A stretch of DNA of 64,000 nucleotides from an uncultured Prevotellaceae bacterium (GTDB lineage Bacteria; Bacteroidota; Bacteroidia; Bacteroidales; Bacteroidaceae): the NCBI GenBank assembly GCA_902768785.1, contig CACXMM010000020.1, forward strand, positions 1 to 64,000, written 5' to 3'. The notes under the pieces were generated by a model. That model was not told where the DNA came from. It did not search any database and saw only the letters and a program-made list of their open reading frames with translations. This document shows positions 44,409 to 53,440 of the stretch, piece after piece. Each line of letters starts with the position of its first letter. Position 1 is the stretch's first letter. Both the position numbers and the translations under genes were made by a program.

Positions 44409-44584
44409 ATAAACACTATGTTTCCAGACCCTAAACACTATGTTTTTGAACCGTAAACACTATGTTTTTGACCCCTAAAAACGGTGTTTTCACCACCTAA
44501 AAACGTTGTTTTTGCGACTGAAAACGGCGTTTTTGGCACCCAAAAACAGCGTTTACGAGCTAAAGTACATGTTTTCAGCACCTT
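44409..44584 (+). repeat. 22-bp dyad array, AAACACTATGTTT / AAAACGNTGTTTT type
   Basis: Eight contiguous 22-bp units, each with a central near-palindrome (AAACACTATGTTT, AAAAACGGTGTTTT, AAAAACGTTGTTTTT, AAAACGGCGTTTT). The sequence drifts gradually from unit to unit. 44585-44800 holds nothing recognisable. Confidence 0.92.
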
Positions 44585-44800
44585 ACTAAACCTCACCAGA
44601 TTCGCGTTTTTGCGACCAAAGGGCCGAAATTTTACGCTGGCGGCATTCTCAGAAGGTCATTTGTCATGAAAATTCACAAACCACGCACAGAAATCGTTCT
44701 ATGAAAAAGTCATACAGAAACCGTCATCTCACACTTTAATTCTAACCCGATATGTGTTCATATATGGATCATGATTGAACCCTGCAAAAAGGAAGGAGCA

Positions 44801-45040
44801 TCATTCAGAAGGATCATTCTCCCCCCAAGGATCATCAAGTGACAGAAATTCTTCACTGTCCCAAAATTCAAAGAATCCATTATTGTCTTTTGCAGCCTCA
44901 TCATCCACCTCAGTTCCAGGATCGACAATAATGCTCTTGATAAGTAGGGAGGTGACGGGTATAGCCTCACCGCACAATTCAGTTGAGGGTCGTAAATAAT
45001 GCTTTCTTACAACTGTCTTCATTTCATTCAAAGTCATCAC
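44801..45040 (-). CDS. Small acidic peptide, HYLRP type
   Basis: A 79-residue peptide with VRKHYLRPSTELCGEAIPV near the start and an acidic, aromatic C-terminus (EEFLSLDDPWGENDPSE), the same overall plan as the 72- and 64-residue peptides. It lies 13 bp after the 803-residue gene in the same orientation. The true start may be the internal ATG at 45022 (MKTVVRKHYLRP), which aligns better with its relatives. No signal peptide; function unknown. Confidence 0.72.
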   Translation of the reverse strand: MMTLNEMKTVVRKHYLRPSTELCGEAIPVTSLLIKSIIVDPGTEVDDEAAKDNNGFFEFWDSEEFLSLDDPWGENDPSE

Positions 45041-45053
45041 ACGATGTATTCTT

Positions 45054-47465
45054 TCATCTTATTACCACCTTTCTTCCCTCGAAGATATAAACACCTTTCT
45101 CCACTGGGTGTCCACTGAGCTTTCTACCATCAAGCGTGAACCACTCATTCTGATTTGACATTATATTGAATACTCCGCTCTGATTATCTATCTTTTCTAT
45201 ACTACCTGTAGCTATACCTTGTTCCATGACATCCTCATCCCATAAGATCATCCCATCAATAGTCTTAGCTGATGTAGAGGGAATCTTTTCAAGGTTCAAA
45301 TATGCCTTGTTGGCAGAAAGATAGCTACCACTCCAAGTATAGAAGCCCAACTTATCGTTGCTTATGCTGAATGTAAGATATTTGTTAGAGTCATAAGGTG
45401 TTTGAGTATATCCAGCCAAGTTGAAATAGACTCCAACAAGAAGGTTATTTGTAAGAGCTGTTACTGAATTGTCAGTACATTTAAGGACATTGTCATTATA
45501 GCTATAAGAACAAGGCAAAGGTAGAAGCCGGTTTTTCTGCGGATCAGTGCTTTTACATTCCAGAATAACAGGTGTGCTGGCCGGAACTTTGCCAGAGGAA
45601 ATCAGCTGGCACACCACCTTACTCCCTTGTATTCCCTTAACGTAATAGGCCCTCACTCCATCCAGGCATTGATAAGGGAAGCAGGTGTACATCGTGGTAT
45701 AGTAACTCTCTCCATCAGTGAACTTTGTTCCACATTTCGCACCGAAAGAGAACAAATCGGAAGCAGCCTCTGTCAGGGGTTCCAAGATCCAGTGGGTATT
45801 GCTGCCAGAGCCGTACGTAGCCGTAGGATAATTGTTATTGGCATCTGTCAGATGATAACTCGCTGCCACAGCCGGAGAAATCACCACCGATCCATCATCA
45901 TTCGATGAAATAATCAGCCACTCATTAGTCATATTTCTTAACCCCTCACCTTGTGCATAGAGATCACTAACACTTGAACTGTTTCTTACCCAAAATATCG
46001 TAGAGGGATCCGACAAGGCAGTCACTCCGTCTTTCATGGCTGCAATACCTTTGAAATCTGTAATTTCACTAGAAGAATAGCTGTCGCCTACAAAGGCAGC
46101 ATACCGGCCTGTTTCCTTATTTCGTAACCGCGCCCAACCGCTGACCGTTGGCAAATAATCTTGATCGCGGGTCTCGTAGTTCCAGATGGCATAATCGGTA
46201 TCTGCATCAGTCTGATGACCGATGGCGCTACCATCAGTAGTAGCCACAAGATAGTATTTACCACCAGGTTCCACCTCCGATAAAATGAGTTCTACAAAAG
46301 CTTTCTCTTCACTGGAAAGGGACGATGAAAGCAATGCATCCAAAGCAGCGGACTTTATTTCATTCCAGGTCTTCCCACAGGTAAGTGCTGGAATCTGGTG
46401 AAATGCCTTATAACCTCCCGTCACAGGTTCAAGCCTAACTGCTGTAGCTCCATTTACGAAGTCAGCAGAATTAGGAGAAGGCACTCCTAACTCTGTTAAT
46501 ACGCTGTTGGCGAAATCTATAAATGCCGATCGAGAACGGTAAATATCAATACCATCACCAACAAACGAGGTCAGTTCCCCTTCATCACTTACCTCAATTG
46601 TAAATTTCCTTGCATTGATCTTATCACGTTTGGCATTGGGTGACAGGACATCAGTGGCAAAACTGGCAAATTTCCCTGTTCCTGTATTCTTGAAAACATA
46701 GGTACCATCAGGGGGATAGCTGATGGTGGAGAACACCGCTACATATTCGCCATAATTACCGCTTGACACAATGAAAGTATAGGGATTATCCGTACTTACC
46801 TGTTGTCCATCAAGACTCCAATAGGCGAAATTAGCCTCACTACCAGTATTTGCTGTAGCGGTCAAGGTCACCCTGTCTCCATCTTGATTAACCAGAGGAG
46901 AACAGGAAACCGTACCGTCATTACTGGCCGTGCTTGCCTTGACGCGAGCGAAGTTGGCATAGTAAAACTGACAATTGTCTTTGTTTTTGTTTCCCCACTC
47001 AACCATTTTGGGGGCATCATCTTGATAATCTCCTGTTTTTATGTCAGTTTTATAGTATTCTAGTGCTTTCGTCCATGTATCCGACTGTTCTGTGGATATA
47101 ATCGTTGTGTTGCTTTCTGACCAGTTATTATCTGCAGTCCACCCTACAAAAAACCAGCCAGAACTCGGTGCACATCTCACGGTTACGTCACCATTAGATG
47201 CCGGATCACTAGTACCATATGTTTCATGCCATTTCTTTTTGGATCCTTGGTTTTGATACTTGGGGATAAGTCCATTAACAGATGGCTTTTGTGGATTGTC
47301 TATATATACTGTTCCTGCACCAGAAGGATAAGGAACGACCTCCACAGGAGCTACATAGCGGTAACTTGTACTATAGACCCAAATACTTTGGAATAGTACA
47401 ATCACCAAAAGCATTGTCCTTTTCAGGAAGAGATGTATGGGGGTGGGGGTTATTAATTGTAACAT
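45054..47465 (-). CDS. Large secreted protein with InlB-like repeats and T9SS-like tail
   Basis: An 803-residue exported protein. The N-terminal hydrophobic stretch TMLLVIVLFQSIWVYS is a signal peptide, possibly starting at an internal Met. Residues about 85-135 and 170-245 carry (FxGW/FAYW)-type bacterial repeats (WFFVGWTADNNW, ANFAYWSLDGQQV), similar to InlB B-repeats. Middle domains contain two copies of RLRNKETGRYAAFVG / VFKNTGTGKFASFAT-like modules. The last 250 residues match the 485-residue paralogue (GVRAYYVKGIQGSKVVCQLI, PASTPVILECKS) and end EWFTLDGRKLSGHPVEKGVY...EGRKVVIR. The start overlaps the DUF4105 gene by 13 bp. Confidence 0.78.
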   Translation of the reverse strand: MLQLITPTPIHLFLKRTMLLVIVLFQSIWVYSTSYRYVAPVEVVPYPSGAGTVYIDNPQKPSVNGLIPKYQNQGSKKKWHETYGTSDPASNGDVTVRCAPSSGWFFVGWTADNNWSESNTTIISTEQSDTWTKALEYYKTDIKTGDYQDDAPKMVEWGNKNKDNCQFYYANFARVKASTASNDGTVSCSPLVNQDGDRVTLTATANTGSEANFAYWSLDGQQVSTDNPYTFIVSSGNYGEYVAVFSTISYPPDGTYVFKNTGTGKFASFATDVLSPNAKRDKINARKFTIEVSDEGELTSFVGDGIDIYRSRSAFIDFANSVLTELGVPSPNSADFVNGATAVRLEPVTGGYKAFHQIPALTCGKTWNEIKSAALDALLSSSLSSEEKAFVELILSEVEPGGKYYLVATTDGSAIGHQTDADTDYAIWNYETRDQDYLPTVSGWARLRNKETGRYAAFVGDSYSSSEITDFKGIAAMKDGVTALSDPSTIFWVRNSSSVSDLYAQGEGLRNMTNEWLIISSNDDGSVVISPAVAASYHLTDANNNYPTATYGSGSNTHWILEPLTEAASDLFSFGAKCGTKFTDGESYYTTMYTCFPYQCLDGVRAYYVKGIQGSKVVCQLISSGKVPASTPVILECKSTDPQKNRLLPLPCSYSYNDNVLKCTDNSVTALTNNLLVGVYFNLAGYTQTPYDSNKYLTFSISNDKLGFYTWSGSYLSANKAYLNLEKIPSTSAKTIDGMILWDEDVMEQGIATGSIEKIDNQSGVFNIMSNQNEWFTLDGRKLSGHPVEKGVYIFEGRKVVIR

Positions 47466-48643
47466 GATTCAAGTCGGAATTTACATAAGCACCTTAACAA
47501 CAGAGAAACAAGGATTAGCTCCACGGGCCACTCCATCATACCACGGTAGAAAGGCAGGAACACCATGAAAGAGATGAGTACCAGGCCATAGACAAACCAC
47601 ACATAACGGTACCACCGCTGATGACGGGCTAATATCCAAAGCAGAAAAGGTATCACATTGAAAGGAATCAGCATCCAGTTCCAACGCTCACCAAAAAGTT
47701 TTACGATAGCAACGTCCATAAGTAGCAAGGCCAAAAGTGTGTAAGCAAGAAAAAGGATTCTATCACTGACACGAACAAAAGTCATTGCCACGCCCAAACC
47801 ATGACATACTGAGACGGCTATCACCCATACAAGCAACAATATGAATGCTACAGTGGGAGTAACAAAAGGGGGAGAAGAATCAATCCGCTCCTTCACGAGC
47901 TTCTTAGGTTCCGATTGCAGCAGATGACGGGTCGTACCATTTGCAGAGATAATCTCTGCCTGTTGCAACCAACGAGCCAGGCTCACAGGATATTGTCTTT
48001 CCACAATGTGAACATCGGGTCGAACATAGTCAGCCAACAACGAAGCTAGGAAGAATGTCCAAGGGCCTTCTCTTTGCACCATCTGAAAGAACCTTCGATT
48101 ATCCTCTCTATTTACTTGATAATCCCTCCCTACGACATACTCTTCATTCATCACCGAGAGTACTTTCTCATAGATCATCGTTGTGCAGTTATGACGGAAG
48201 AAATCGAATGGCTTATACAACCCTAGTGGCAGTTCCTCGTCTAAAGAACGCCATAATTCCTTCTTCTCTTGCAAAGTGAGGTTCATGGCGTAAGCCGTAA
48301 CCCCCCTTCCCTCTCGGGAATAGTCTCTTAGATAACGTGTGGTGGGCACCACGTAAAGGCCACCTTGCGTTTTTCCCGACAAGAAACGCAGAAACAGATC
48401 TTCGTTAATGTCTGTTTCGTAGGTAAAACAGTAGTCTAAACCATGAGAAGGACACTCCATCCGAAGGGCACAATGCCCCGCTGTGGCATAAGGCTCTCTC
48501 CCTGGAGACACCACCAAGATACTAGCTGTGACAAAGTCAGTACTATCGGCAACGACAGGGGGCTGTGCCAGATCCTGTTGCTGCATGAGAACAAGCATCA
48601 ACACAAGTAGGCACCCCCTCTGTCGTAGCCAAAGTATCAACAT
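47453..48643 (-). CDS. DUF4105 membrane protein with papain-like fold residues
   Basis: A 396-residue protein. After a signal/anchor region, residues about 40-200 match DUF4105: VSPGREPYATAGHCALRME and later FFRHNCTTMIYEKVL. His in GHCALR and Cys in HNCTT are placed like the catalytic pair of permuted NlpC/P60-papain enzymes. The C-terminal third has four to five membrane segments and a basic end. The family is predicted to be a periplasmic amidase or protease, untested. It sits between two secreted paralogues and overlaps the 803-residue gene by 13 bp, so it may process or transfer them. Confidence 0.82.
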   Translation of the reverse strand: MLILWLRQRGCLLVLMLVLMQQQDLAQPPVVADSTDFVTASILVVSPGREPYATAGHCALRMECPSHGLDYCFTYETDINEDLFLRFLSGKTQGGLYVVPTTRYLRDYSREGRGVTAYAMNLTLQEKKELWRSLDEELPLGLYKPFDFFRHNCTTMIYEKVLSVMNEEYVVGRDYQVNREDNRRFFQMVQREGPWTFFLASLLADYVRPDVHIVERQYPVSLARWLQQAEIISANGTTRHLLQSEPKKLVKERIDSSPPFVTPTVAFILLLVWVIAVSVCHGLGVAMTFVRVSDRILFLAYTLLALLLMDVAIVKLFGERWNWMLIPFNVIPFLLWILARHQRWYRYVWFVYGLVLISFMVFLPFYRGMMEWPVELILVSLLLRCLCKFRLESCYN

Positions 48644-48652
48644 ACGATAGGG

Positions 48653-50110
48653 TTACTTCACAACTATCTTCTTGCCGTTTACCACATAGATACCACGTGG
48701 CAGATCACGGTTAAAGTTCGTTACGCGGCGTCCCTGTAAGTCATAGACATCAGCATTGCCCTTATTTGTTTCCACACTCTTGATGGCAGTGACTACATCA
48801 TTGTTCAAAGAACCAAAGTCGAGCATGAAGCTCTTGGCACCACTACCACCAGAGGCCAGATACAAATATGCTTTGTTAACTCCCATGGTGGTTCCGCTAT
48901 AAACATAGAATCCTAGCTTGCCACCGTTCACACTAAGCACACGGAAATGTGTCTTATCATTCTTCATTCCTGCATAGGTCTGAGGATAGAAGTTCACGCT
49001 GGAGTTATCTGACAAGGAGGTTTTGGTACGCACATTATTGTTGTCGAGTAGAGATTTACCACGAGTGGTGTTACCAAGACTCCAAAGTGCACTGGTCATC
49101 GGCACGGGAGTTAATTTGTTATCTGCTGCGCTGGTACTCGAACATTCGAGGATGACGGGCAGGAAGCGAGGTACGACATTTCCTTCAAGCTGTTCACATT
49201 TTGCTACGCTCCCATCTACAGAACTCACATACCATGCTGTAACACCCTCAGGCAATTGTACGGCAAAGTCAAGATAGATGGAGGCATAGTATTTCCCATT
49301 ACCATCGGTAAAGCTGGCATCTGGAGCCACTGCAAAATAATTGGTGGCATCAATGTCCTCAATATCCCAATGAGCATTGGCTGCTGTTCCGTCGGACGTA
49401 AACGAGAACTCACCATTGCTGTCCTGACTCAAATAAATTGTACCACCAAAGCGGAAGGCAGAAAGCATTGACTTGAAAGTGGCATTCAATTCTTTCTTCT
49501 CAGCAGTAGTAGGCAACACCTTATCTACGAGTCCCGCCATCATTGCCTGTAGGCTGGCATTAGCCCAAACAACATTCATAGCAGCATTCATGTCGGCTCC
49601 ACAAGGGAAGTCTTCACAAGTGTCATAAACAATATATGAGCCATTATCTGCTTTCAGATTCATGGTCACTTTAATAGCAGATGCCCAAGCCTGGAACTGT
49701 GCAAGAGTAAATGCAGCAATTCTGGCCTTATCTGTAGCAGATGTAACACCTGACATAAAAGCTGCCTTCAACTGGTTGAATAAAGTCTCATCGTCTAACG
49801 AAGCCAACAACATGGGGATGTAAGCGGTCTGACTGGGACAGTTCACCATTTGTGAACGCAACTGGGATATAGGATATGAACCGTCTGCATTGGCAGAACC
49901 CAGTTCTAAATAGAATACCGTACTGGCATCAGTGAGAGCAGAAGAAGCTGTTCCCATTACAGAAGAGTAACGGTTGCTCTCCATCTGTGCATAGACCATA
50001 GAACCTGCCCCAGCATTATTCTTAACGCGATAGAAACCGTTTGCAGGCTGTGCGAAGATTGTAGTGCAACTTGCTACAACCATCATCAAAAGAAGTAATC
50101 TTTTTTTCAT
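48653..50110 (-). CDS. Secreted protein, paralogue of the 803-residue C-terminus
   Basis: A 485-residue exported protein with signal peptide ending TTIFAQ. Residues 25-110 form a module GFYRVKNNAGAGSMVYAQ resembling those of the 803-residue protein. The C-terminal half has GVTAWYVSSVDGSVAKCEQL, RFLPVILECSS, and ends VYDLQGRRV...GIYVVNGKKIVVK, the commonest form of this T9SS-like tail. It starts 11 bp after the 51-residue peptide gene and is followed 9 bp later by the DUF4105 gene. Confidence 0.8.
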   Translation of the reverse strand: MKKRLLLLMMVVASCTTIFAQPANGFYRVKNNAGAGSMVYAQMESNRYSSVMGTASSALTDASTVFYLELGSANADGSYPISQLRSQMVNCPSQTAYIPMLLASLDDETLFNQLKAAFMSGVTSATDKARIAAFTLAQFQAWASAIKVTMNLKADNGSYIVYDTCEDFPCGADMNAAMNVVWANASLQAMMAGLVDKVLPTTAEKKELNATFKSMLSAFRFGGTIYLSQDSNGEFSFTSDGTAANAHWDIEDIDATNYFAVAPDASFTDGNGKYYASIYLDFAVQLPEGVTAWYVSSVDGSVAKCEQLEGNVVPRFLPVILECSSTSAADNKLTPVPMTSALWSLGNTTRGKSLLDNNNVRTKTSLSDNSSVNFYPQTYAGMKNDKTHFRVLSVNGGKLGFYVYSGTTMGVNKAYLYLASGGSGAKSFMLDFGSLNNDVVTAIKSVETNKGNADVYDLQGRRVTNFNRDLPRGIYVVNGKKIVVK

Positions 50111-50121
50111 TTCCCAAATTT

Positions 50122-50277
50122 TTAACTGTTTACAAACTCTTCCCAGGCAGGATCTTTTTCATTCCTGGCATATTTATCAACCTCATCATCATAAACGTCA
50201 GCACTTGCTATCAGCAAGTTCTGTTCCAGAGCCAAAAGTTTTACTCGCACTTCTGGCTGTAAATATTCTTTCTTCAT
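50122..50277 (-). CDS. Small acidic peptide, KxYxxP type (51 residues)
   Basis: A short gene, MKKEYLQPEVRVKLLALEQ then NLLIASADVYDDEVDKYARN and the C-terminal end EKDPAWEEFVNS. It has the K-x-x-Y-x-x-P-x-x-x-V opening and an acidic C-terminus like the other three small peptides, but unlike them it precedes its large partner. A TAnnTTTG-type element (50313-50320) lies 36 bp upstream. It is the first gene of peptide-485-DUF4105-803-peptide. Confidence 0.75.
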   Translation of the reverse strand: MKKEYLQPEVRVKLLALEQNLLIASADVYDDEVDKYARNEKDPAWEEFVNS

Positions 50278-50312
50278 TAGCAAAAAATTAATATTATAAA
50301 ATTAAATGATTG

Positions 50313-50320
50313 CAAAAATA
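50313..50320 (-). promoter_or_regulatory. -7 element of the peptide-485-DUF4105-803-peptide operon
   Basis: TATTTTTG followed by CAA on the minus strand, 36 bp before the 51-residue peptide start. Confidence 0.55.
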
Positions 50321-50340
50321 TACAATTCTCCGTGGGATCA

Positions 50341-51720
50341 TCAGAAGGCGAAGCCAACGCCGATGTTGAAGCAATGCTGTCCGAGGAAATCCTTCAGGGC
50401 ATTGTTCAGGGCAAAGCGATAGCTATAGCCCACACGGAGAGCGAAGTAGCTGTACTTCACGCAGACGCCGAGTTCGGGATTCACCGATACGGCAGCGTTG
50501 AACTTCTGTCCTTCCTCCAAGTCGATGTCCTCCACCTCAGCCTCCTTGTTTGGATAGCCATGCTTATCGGGATGAGAATTCTTGTCGATGGTGGCGTACT
50601 TACCATAGAAACCCTTCATGGTGACACCAGGACCGAACGTGATCCACACGGGCACCTTCTCCGATTTCACGATATGCTTCGTCCATCCCACACCGAAGTT
50701 CACCTCAGGATGATCGGGGATGGCATTGCCCGAATTGCTCTGGATGGCGCTGAAGCTCTTGGAGTTCACGTTCAGGTGCAGGTAGATACCTGCCTTTGTC
50801 TGGTTATAACGACCGTAGTGGATACCGATCGGTGCATCATTCATCCACTCGTAGGTGAGCACGCTGGCATGCTCCTCCTTGGCGGTGAGGAAGTTGGTGA
50901 TGCTGTTCAGACGCTCCGTAGAGGTCTTGGCCTCCGGACATCCGTTCTCCACGACACGCTGATAAAGGGCACGCGCCTTCTCGAACAGACGGTTATCGAA
51001 ATAAGCCTCAGCCTGTTTGAAGGTGACGGCACACTCGGATTCGTACCGTTCGTTACACTCCTTGAACTTCTGCACGGCATAGGCATCATAGGAGTTGATC
51101 TGCACGATGTTGTTATAGATCTCTGCCGCCGCACTGTAGTCGAGCATACGATACAGGATATCGGCATCACTGCGCAGCTTGATCAGCGAGTCCACCTTGG
51201 CGATGTTGGCATTGTTCTCCTCATGGTCGCAGTCGGAGCACTGTTTTGCCACATTGAACTGGTTGAGTGCCTCCTCGTAGTTGGCATTCTGGATCTCCCT
51301 TACACCCATGTTACGGTGACCGCGGTAGCATCCGGCATCCACCATTGAGTTCGGGTCGTAGATCTTAAACGTACGCATCTGCTTGGGCTGCAGCTCCACT
51401 GGGATGTCAAGAGGGTTGAACCCTGGAGCAATCACCGTGATCACTCGTCCGCGATATCTCGACCCTGCGGGGAACTCGATGTAATACACAGAGTCCGTTC
51501 CCTGGATCTCCGTACTGAACGGCTCCACCGTCCTGTCCATCGTGGAAGAGAACGTCAGGGGGATGGTGTGGTTACACCGGATTTCTACGGCAGCTTTCTC
51601 GCCCTCACTGGAATAGACAGCGTTTTCCTGCGAGAGGTCATCTACTTCAAGCACCCCCTGTGCACCGGCAGCGAGGGCCGTCATGCTAAGCAGGAGGAAT
51701 AGAAAACTTTTCTTTAACAT
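50341..51720 (-). CDS. Exported TPR/beta-domain outer-membrane-type protein
   Basis: A 459-residue exported protein (signal peptide, cleavage after AAGAQ). An N-terminal beta domain has GSRYRGRVITVIAPGFNPLDIPVEL, PEGA-like. Residues about 135-290 hold TPR-like helical repeats (YEEALNQFNVAKQCSDCDHE, YSAAAEIYNNIVQIN, FEKARALYQRVVENG). The rest is aromatic beta strands ending LGQHCFNIGVGFAF, an outer-membrane barrel-like end. Last gene of the K+ channel-caspase operon, 23 bp after the preceding gene. May be the outer-membrane part of that system; inference from position. Confidence 0.7.
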   Translation of the reverse strand: MLKKSFLFLLLSMTALAAGAQGVLEVDDLSQENAVYSSEGEKAAVEIRCNHTIPLTFSSTMDRTVEPFSTEIQGTDSVYYIEFPAGSRYRGRVITVIAPGFNPLDIPVELQPKQMRTFKIYDPNSMVDAGCYRGHRNMGVREIQNANYEEALNQFNVAKQCSDCDHEENNANIAKVDSLIKLRSDADILYRMLDYSAAAEIYNNIVQINSYDAYAVQKFKECNERYESECAVTFKQAEAYFDNRLFEKARALYQRVVENGCPEAKTSTERLNSITNFLTAKEEHASVLTYEWMNDAPIGIHYGRYNQTKAGIYLHLNVNSKSFSAIQSNSGNAIPDHPEVNFGVGWTKHIVKSEKVPVWITFGPGVTMKGFYGKYATIDKNSHPDKHGYPNKEAEVEDIDLEEGQKFNAAVSVNPELGVCVKYSYFALRVGYSYRFALNNALKDFLGQHCFNIGVGFAF

Positions 51721-51743
51721 AGTGATATAATAGTTTTTGATGA

Positions 51744-52760
51744 TTATCTCATGATTCGGAACGAGCCGAGGTGGAACACATCCTCACGCTTGGTGACCAC
51801 CTGTCCCTCAGCATTCTTATACGGCTGCCAGGTGCGCACCTGGATTAGCGGGTTGTTGGCATCGCGGAAGTCGATCATCAGGAACAGGTACCCCTCGTCG
51901 CTATAGCCCGAGGTGTGCCAGTACTGTTTCAGCGTGACACCATACACGTCCTCATACTTCGGGTGCTGCACCACTTCTATCTCATCGAACTTCACATTAA
52001 TATATTTGGTGTTCTTGAAGACACGCGTCAGGTTGGTGATATACTGCTGCTTCGACTGCTTGATATACACCACCTTATTATTATTAAGGGTCATGCGGGT
52101 GAGATCGCTGTTCGGTTTCTCCTTCACCACCTTACCCGTGATGATCAGTGCCTTGTCGGAGAACACGCTGTTCAGGAGGTCGATGTCCTTGCGGTTATAA
52201 GCCGTACGGAAGTTCTCTACGAAATCAACGATGATCTGCCGGCGTGCATAGTCGAGGTCACTCTCTTTCTGTCCCATGATCTCCTCATAGCGCTCGAGGT
52301 CGATCGAGATGCTGACATTGTCGATACGTCCGTCGGGAATGAAGTCAACCGTCAGCTCCTGACGTGCCTCATCCTGATCTGCCTCCACCATATCAATTGG
52401 GATGCCGCGCACCTGATAGCCTGTGGAAGTCTTCAGGCAACGACTCATGATAGCTACTGGCGGACAGCTCATCGCACTGGTCTTCCACATCAGCTCCACA
52501 TCCTTGATGGCCTCGGCTGTGAAAGACTCCTTGGGAAGTTTCAGTTTCTTCTGCTGCTCATCAGCGGCGGTCTTGAAGAGGTTGATCATCGTCATGACGT
52601 TCTGCTCCATCTTTGCCTTGGTAGCAGCATCGACAACCCCCTCGTGGATCTTGAAAGTAGCTCCGTCGGCCATGGCGACGGCGGACATCATGATCAGTGC
52701 AACTGTCATGAACGACCGTATGATAGTATTCTTCGTCATATTCATTACTGTATCAAACAT
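51744..52760 (-). CDS. Exported protein of unknown function, NTF2-like C-terminus
   Basis: A 338-residue exported protein. The ATG at 52760 directly abuts the upstream stop; internal ATGs at 52745 or 52739 would shorten it and give a tighter signal peptide (TKNTIIRSFMTVALIMMSAVAMA). The middle is helical and acidic. Residues about 190-325 (IVDFVENFRTAYNRKDIDLLNSVFSDKALIITG, then YGVTLKQYWHTSGYSDEGYLFLMIDFRD) have the look of an NTF2/SnoaL cone domain, which usually binds small ligands. Sixth gene of the seven-gene operon. Confidence 0.68.
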   Translation of the reverse strand: MFDTVMNMTKNTIIRSFMTVALIMMSAVAMADGATFKIHEGVVDAATKAKMEQNVMTMINLFKTAADEQQKKLKLPKESFTAEAIKDVELMWKTSAMSCPPVAIMSRCLKTSTGYQVRGIPIDMVEADQDEARQELTVDFIPDGRIDNVSISIDLERYEEIMGQKESDLDYARRQIIVDFVENFRTAYNRKDIDLLNSVFSDKALIITGKVVKEKPNSDLTRMTLNNNKVVYIKQSKQQYITNLTRVFKNTKYINVKFDEIEVVQHPKYEDVYGVTLKQYWHTSGYSDEGYLFLMIDFRDANNPLIQVRTWQPYKNAEGQVVTKREDVFHLGSFRIMR

Positions 52761-53429
52761 TTATTCTTTATATTTTCCAAAGAGCGTACGGATATTGCTT
52801 TGAGGAATATTGCCATAGAGCGTTGCCGTCACCAGACCGCCCTCATCAAACAGGTCATCAGTGGGAACGGATACGATGAACAGGTGAATGAAGTTCAGTT
52901 TCCGGTGGTGGAACACCAATGTAGCCTCCATCTTCTCCTTGGTGATCGATGTCACGCTGCAGTAGATGTCCATATTCCTTGCCAGCAGGTCGTAGATGTT
53001 CTGCATGTTCTGCGTAGGTACCTTCTTCGTCTTTCCATACAGATGCTGGGTGATGGCGATCTTCAGCTTGTTCTGCTTCAGACGGTTGAGCAGGATATTC
53101 GTGAACGACTCCACGGGATAGCGCTTGTCAAAGATCGGCTCATACGTGCCCTTCTTCTCGCGGACATAGAAATCAGACGTCAGCGACTTCACCTGGAAGG
53201 ACTTGCCATTGACGATATAGATGCCCCGTTCTGCCGTGGCCTCCAGGTCACGTTTGTTGATAGTATAGGGTGCATGGTAGTTCTCAGTGACATGCTGGGC
53301 GCACAACTGCTCATAGAGCAAGGTGTCGGCACTCACCTTATCCCTGTCCTGAGCACTGGCAGTTATGGCTGCGAGCAGTACAGACAGGAAGAGTCCTATG
53401 CGAAGACGATTCATGTTATGGAAACGCAT
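52761..53429 (-). CDS. Exported protein of unknown function
   Basis: A 222-residue protein with a signal peptide from the Met at residue 6 (MNRLRIGLFLSVLLAAITASA). No domain is recognised. The mature part is mixed alpha/beta with GIYIVNGKSFQVKSLTSDFYVREKKG in the middle; the GIYIVNGK word resembles the T9SS-like tail of other proteins here but lies internally, so it is probably coincidence or a shared fold. TAA-ATG coupling to the next gene; 11 bp after the DUF4384 gene. Confidence 0.65.
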   Translation of the reverse strand: MRFHNMNRLRIGLFLSVLLAAITASAQDRDKVSADTLLYEQLCAQHVTENYHAPYTINKRDLEATAERGIYIVNGKSFQVKSLTSDFYVREKKGTYEPIFDKRYPVESFTNILLNRLKQNKLKIAITQHLYGKTKKVPTQNMQNIYDLLARNMDIYCSVTSITKEKMEATLVFHHRKLNFIHLFIVSVPTDDLFDEGGLVTATLYGNIPQSNIRTLFGKYKE

Positions 53430-53440
53430 TTTGGGTCGAT

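Noticed and set aside
44215-44584. CRISPR array
   Set aside because: Units are contiguous at 22 bp and change gradually; there is no constant repeat with unique spacers and no cas gene in the window.
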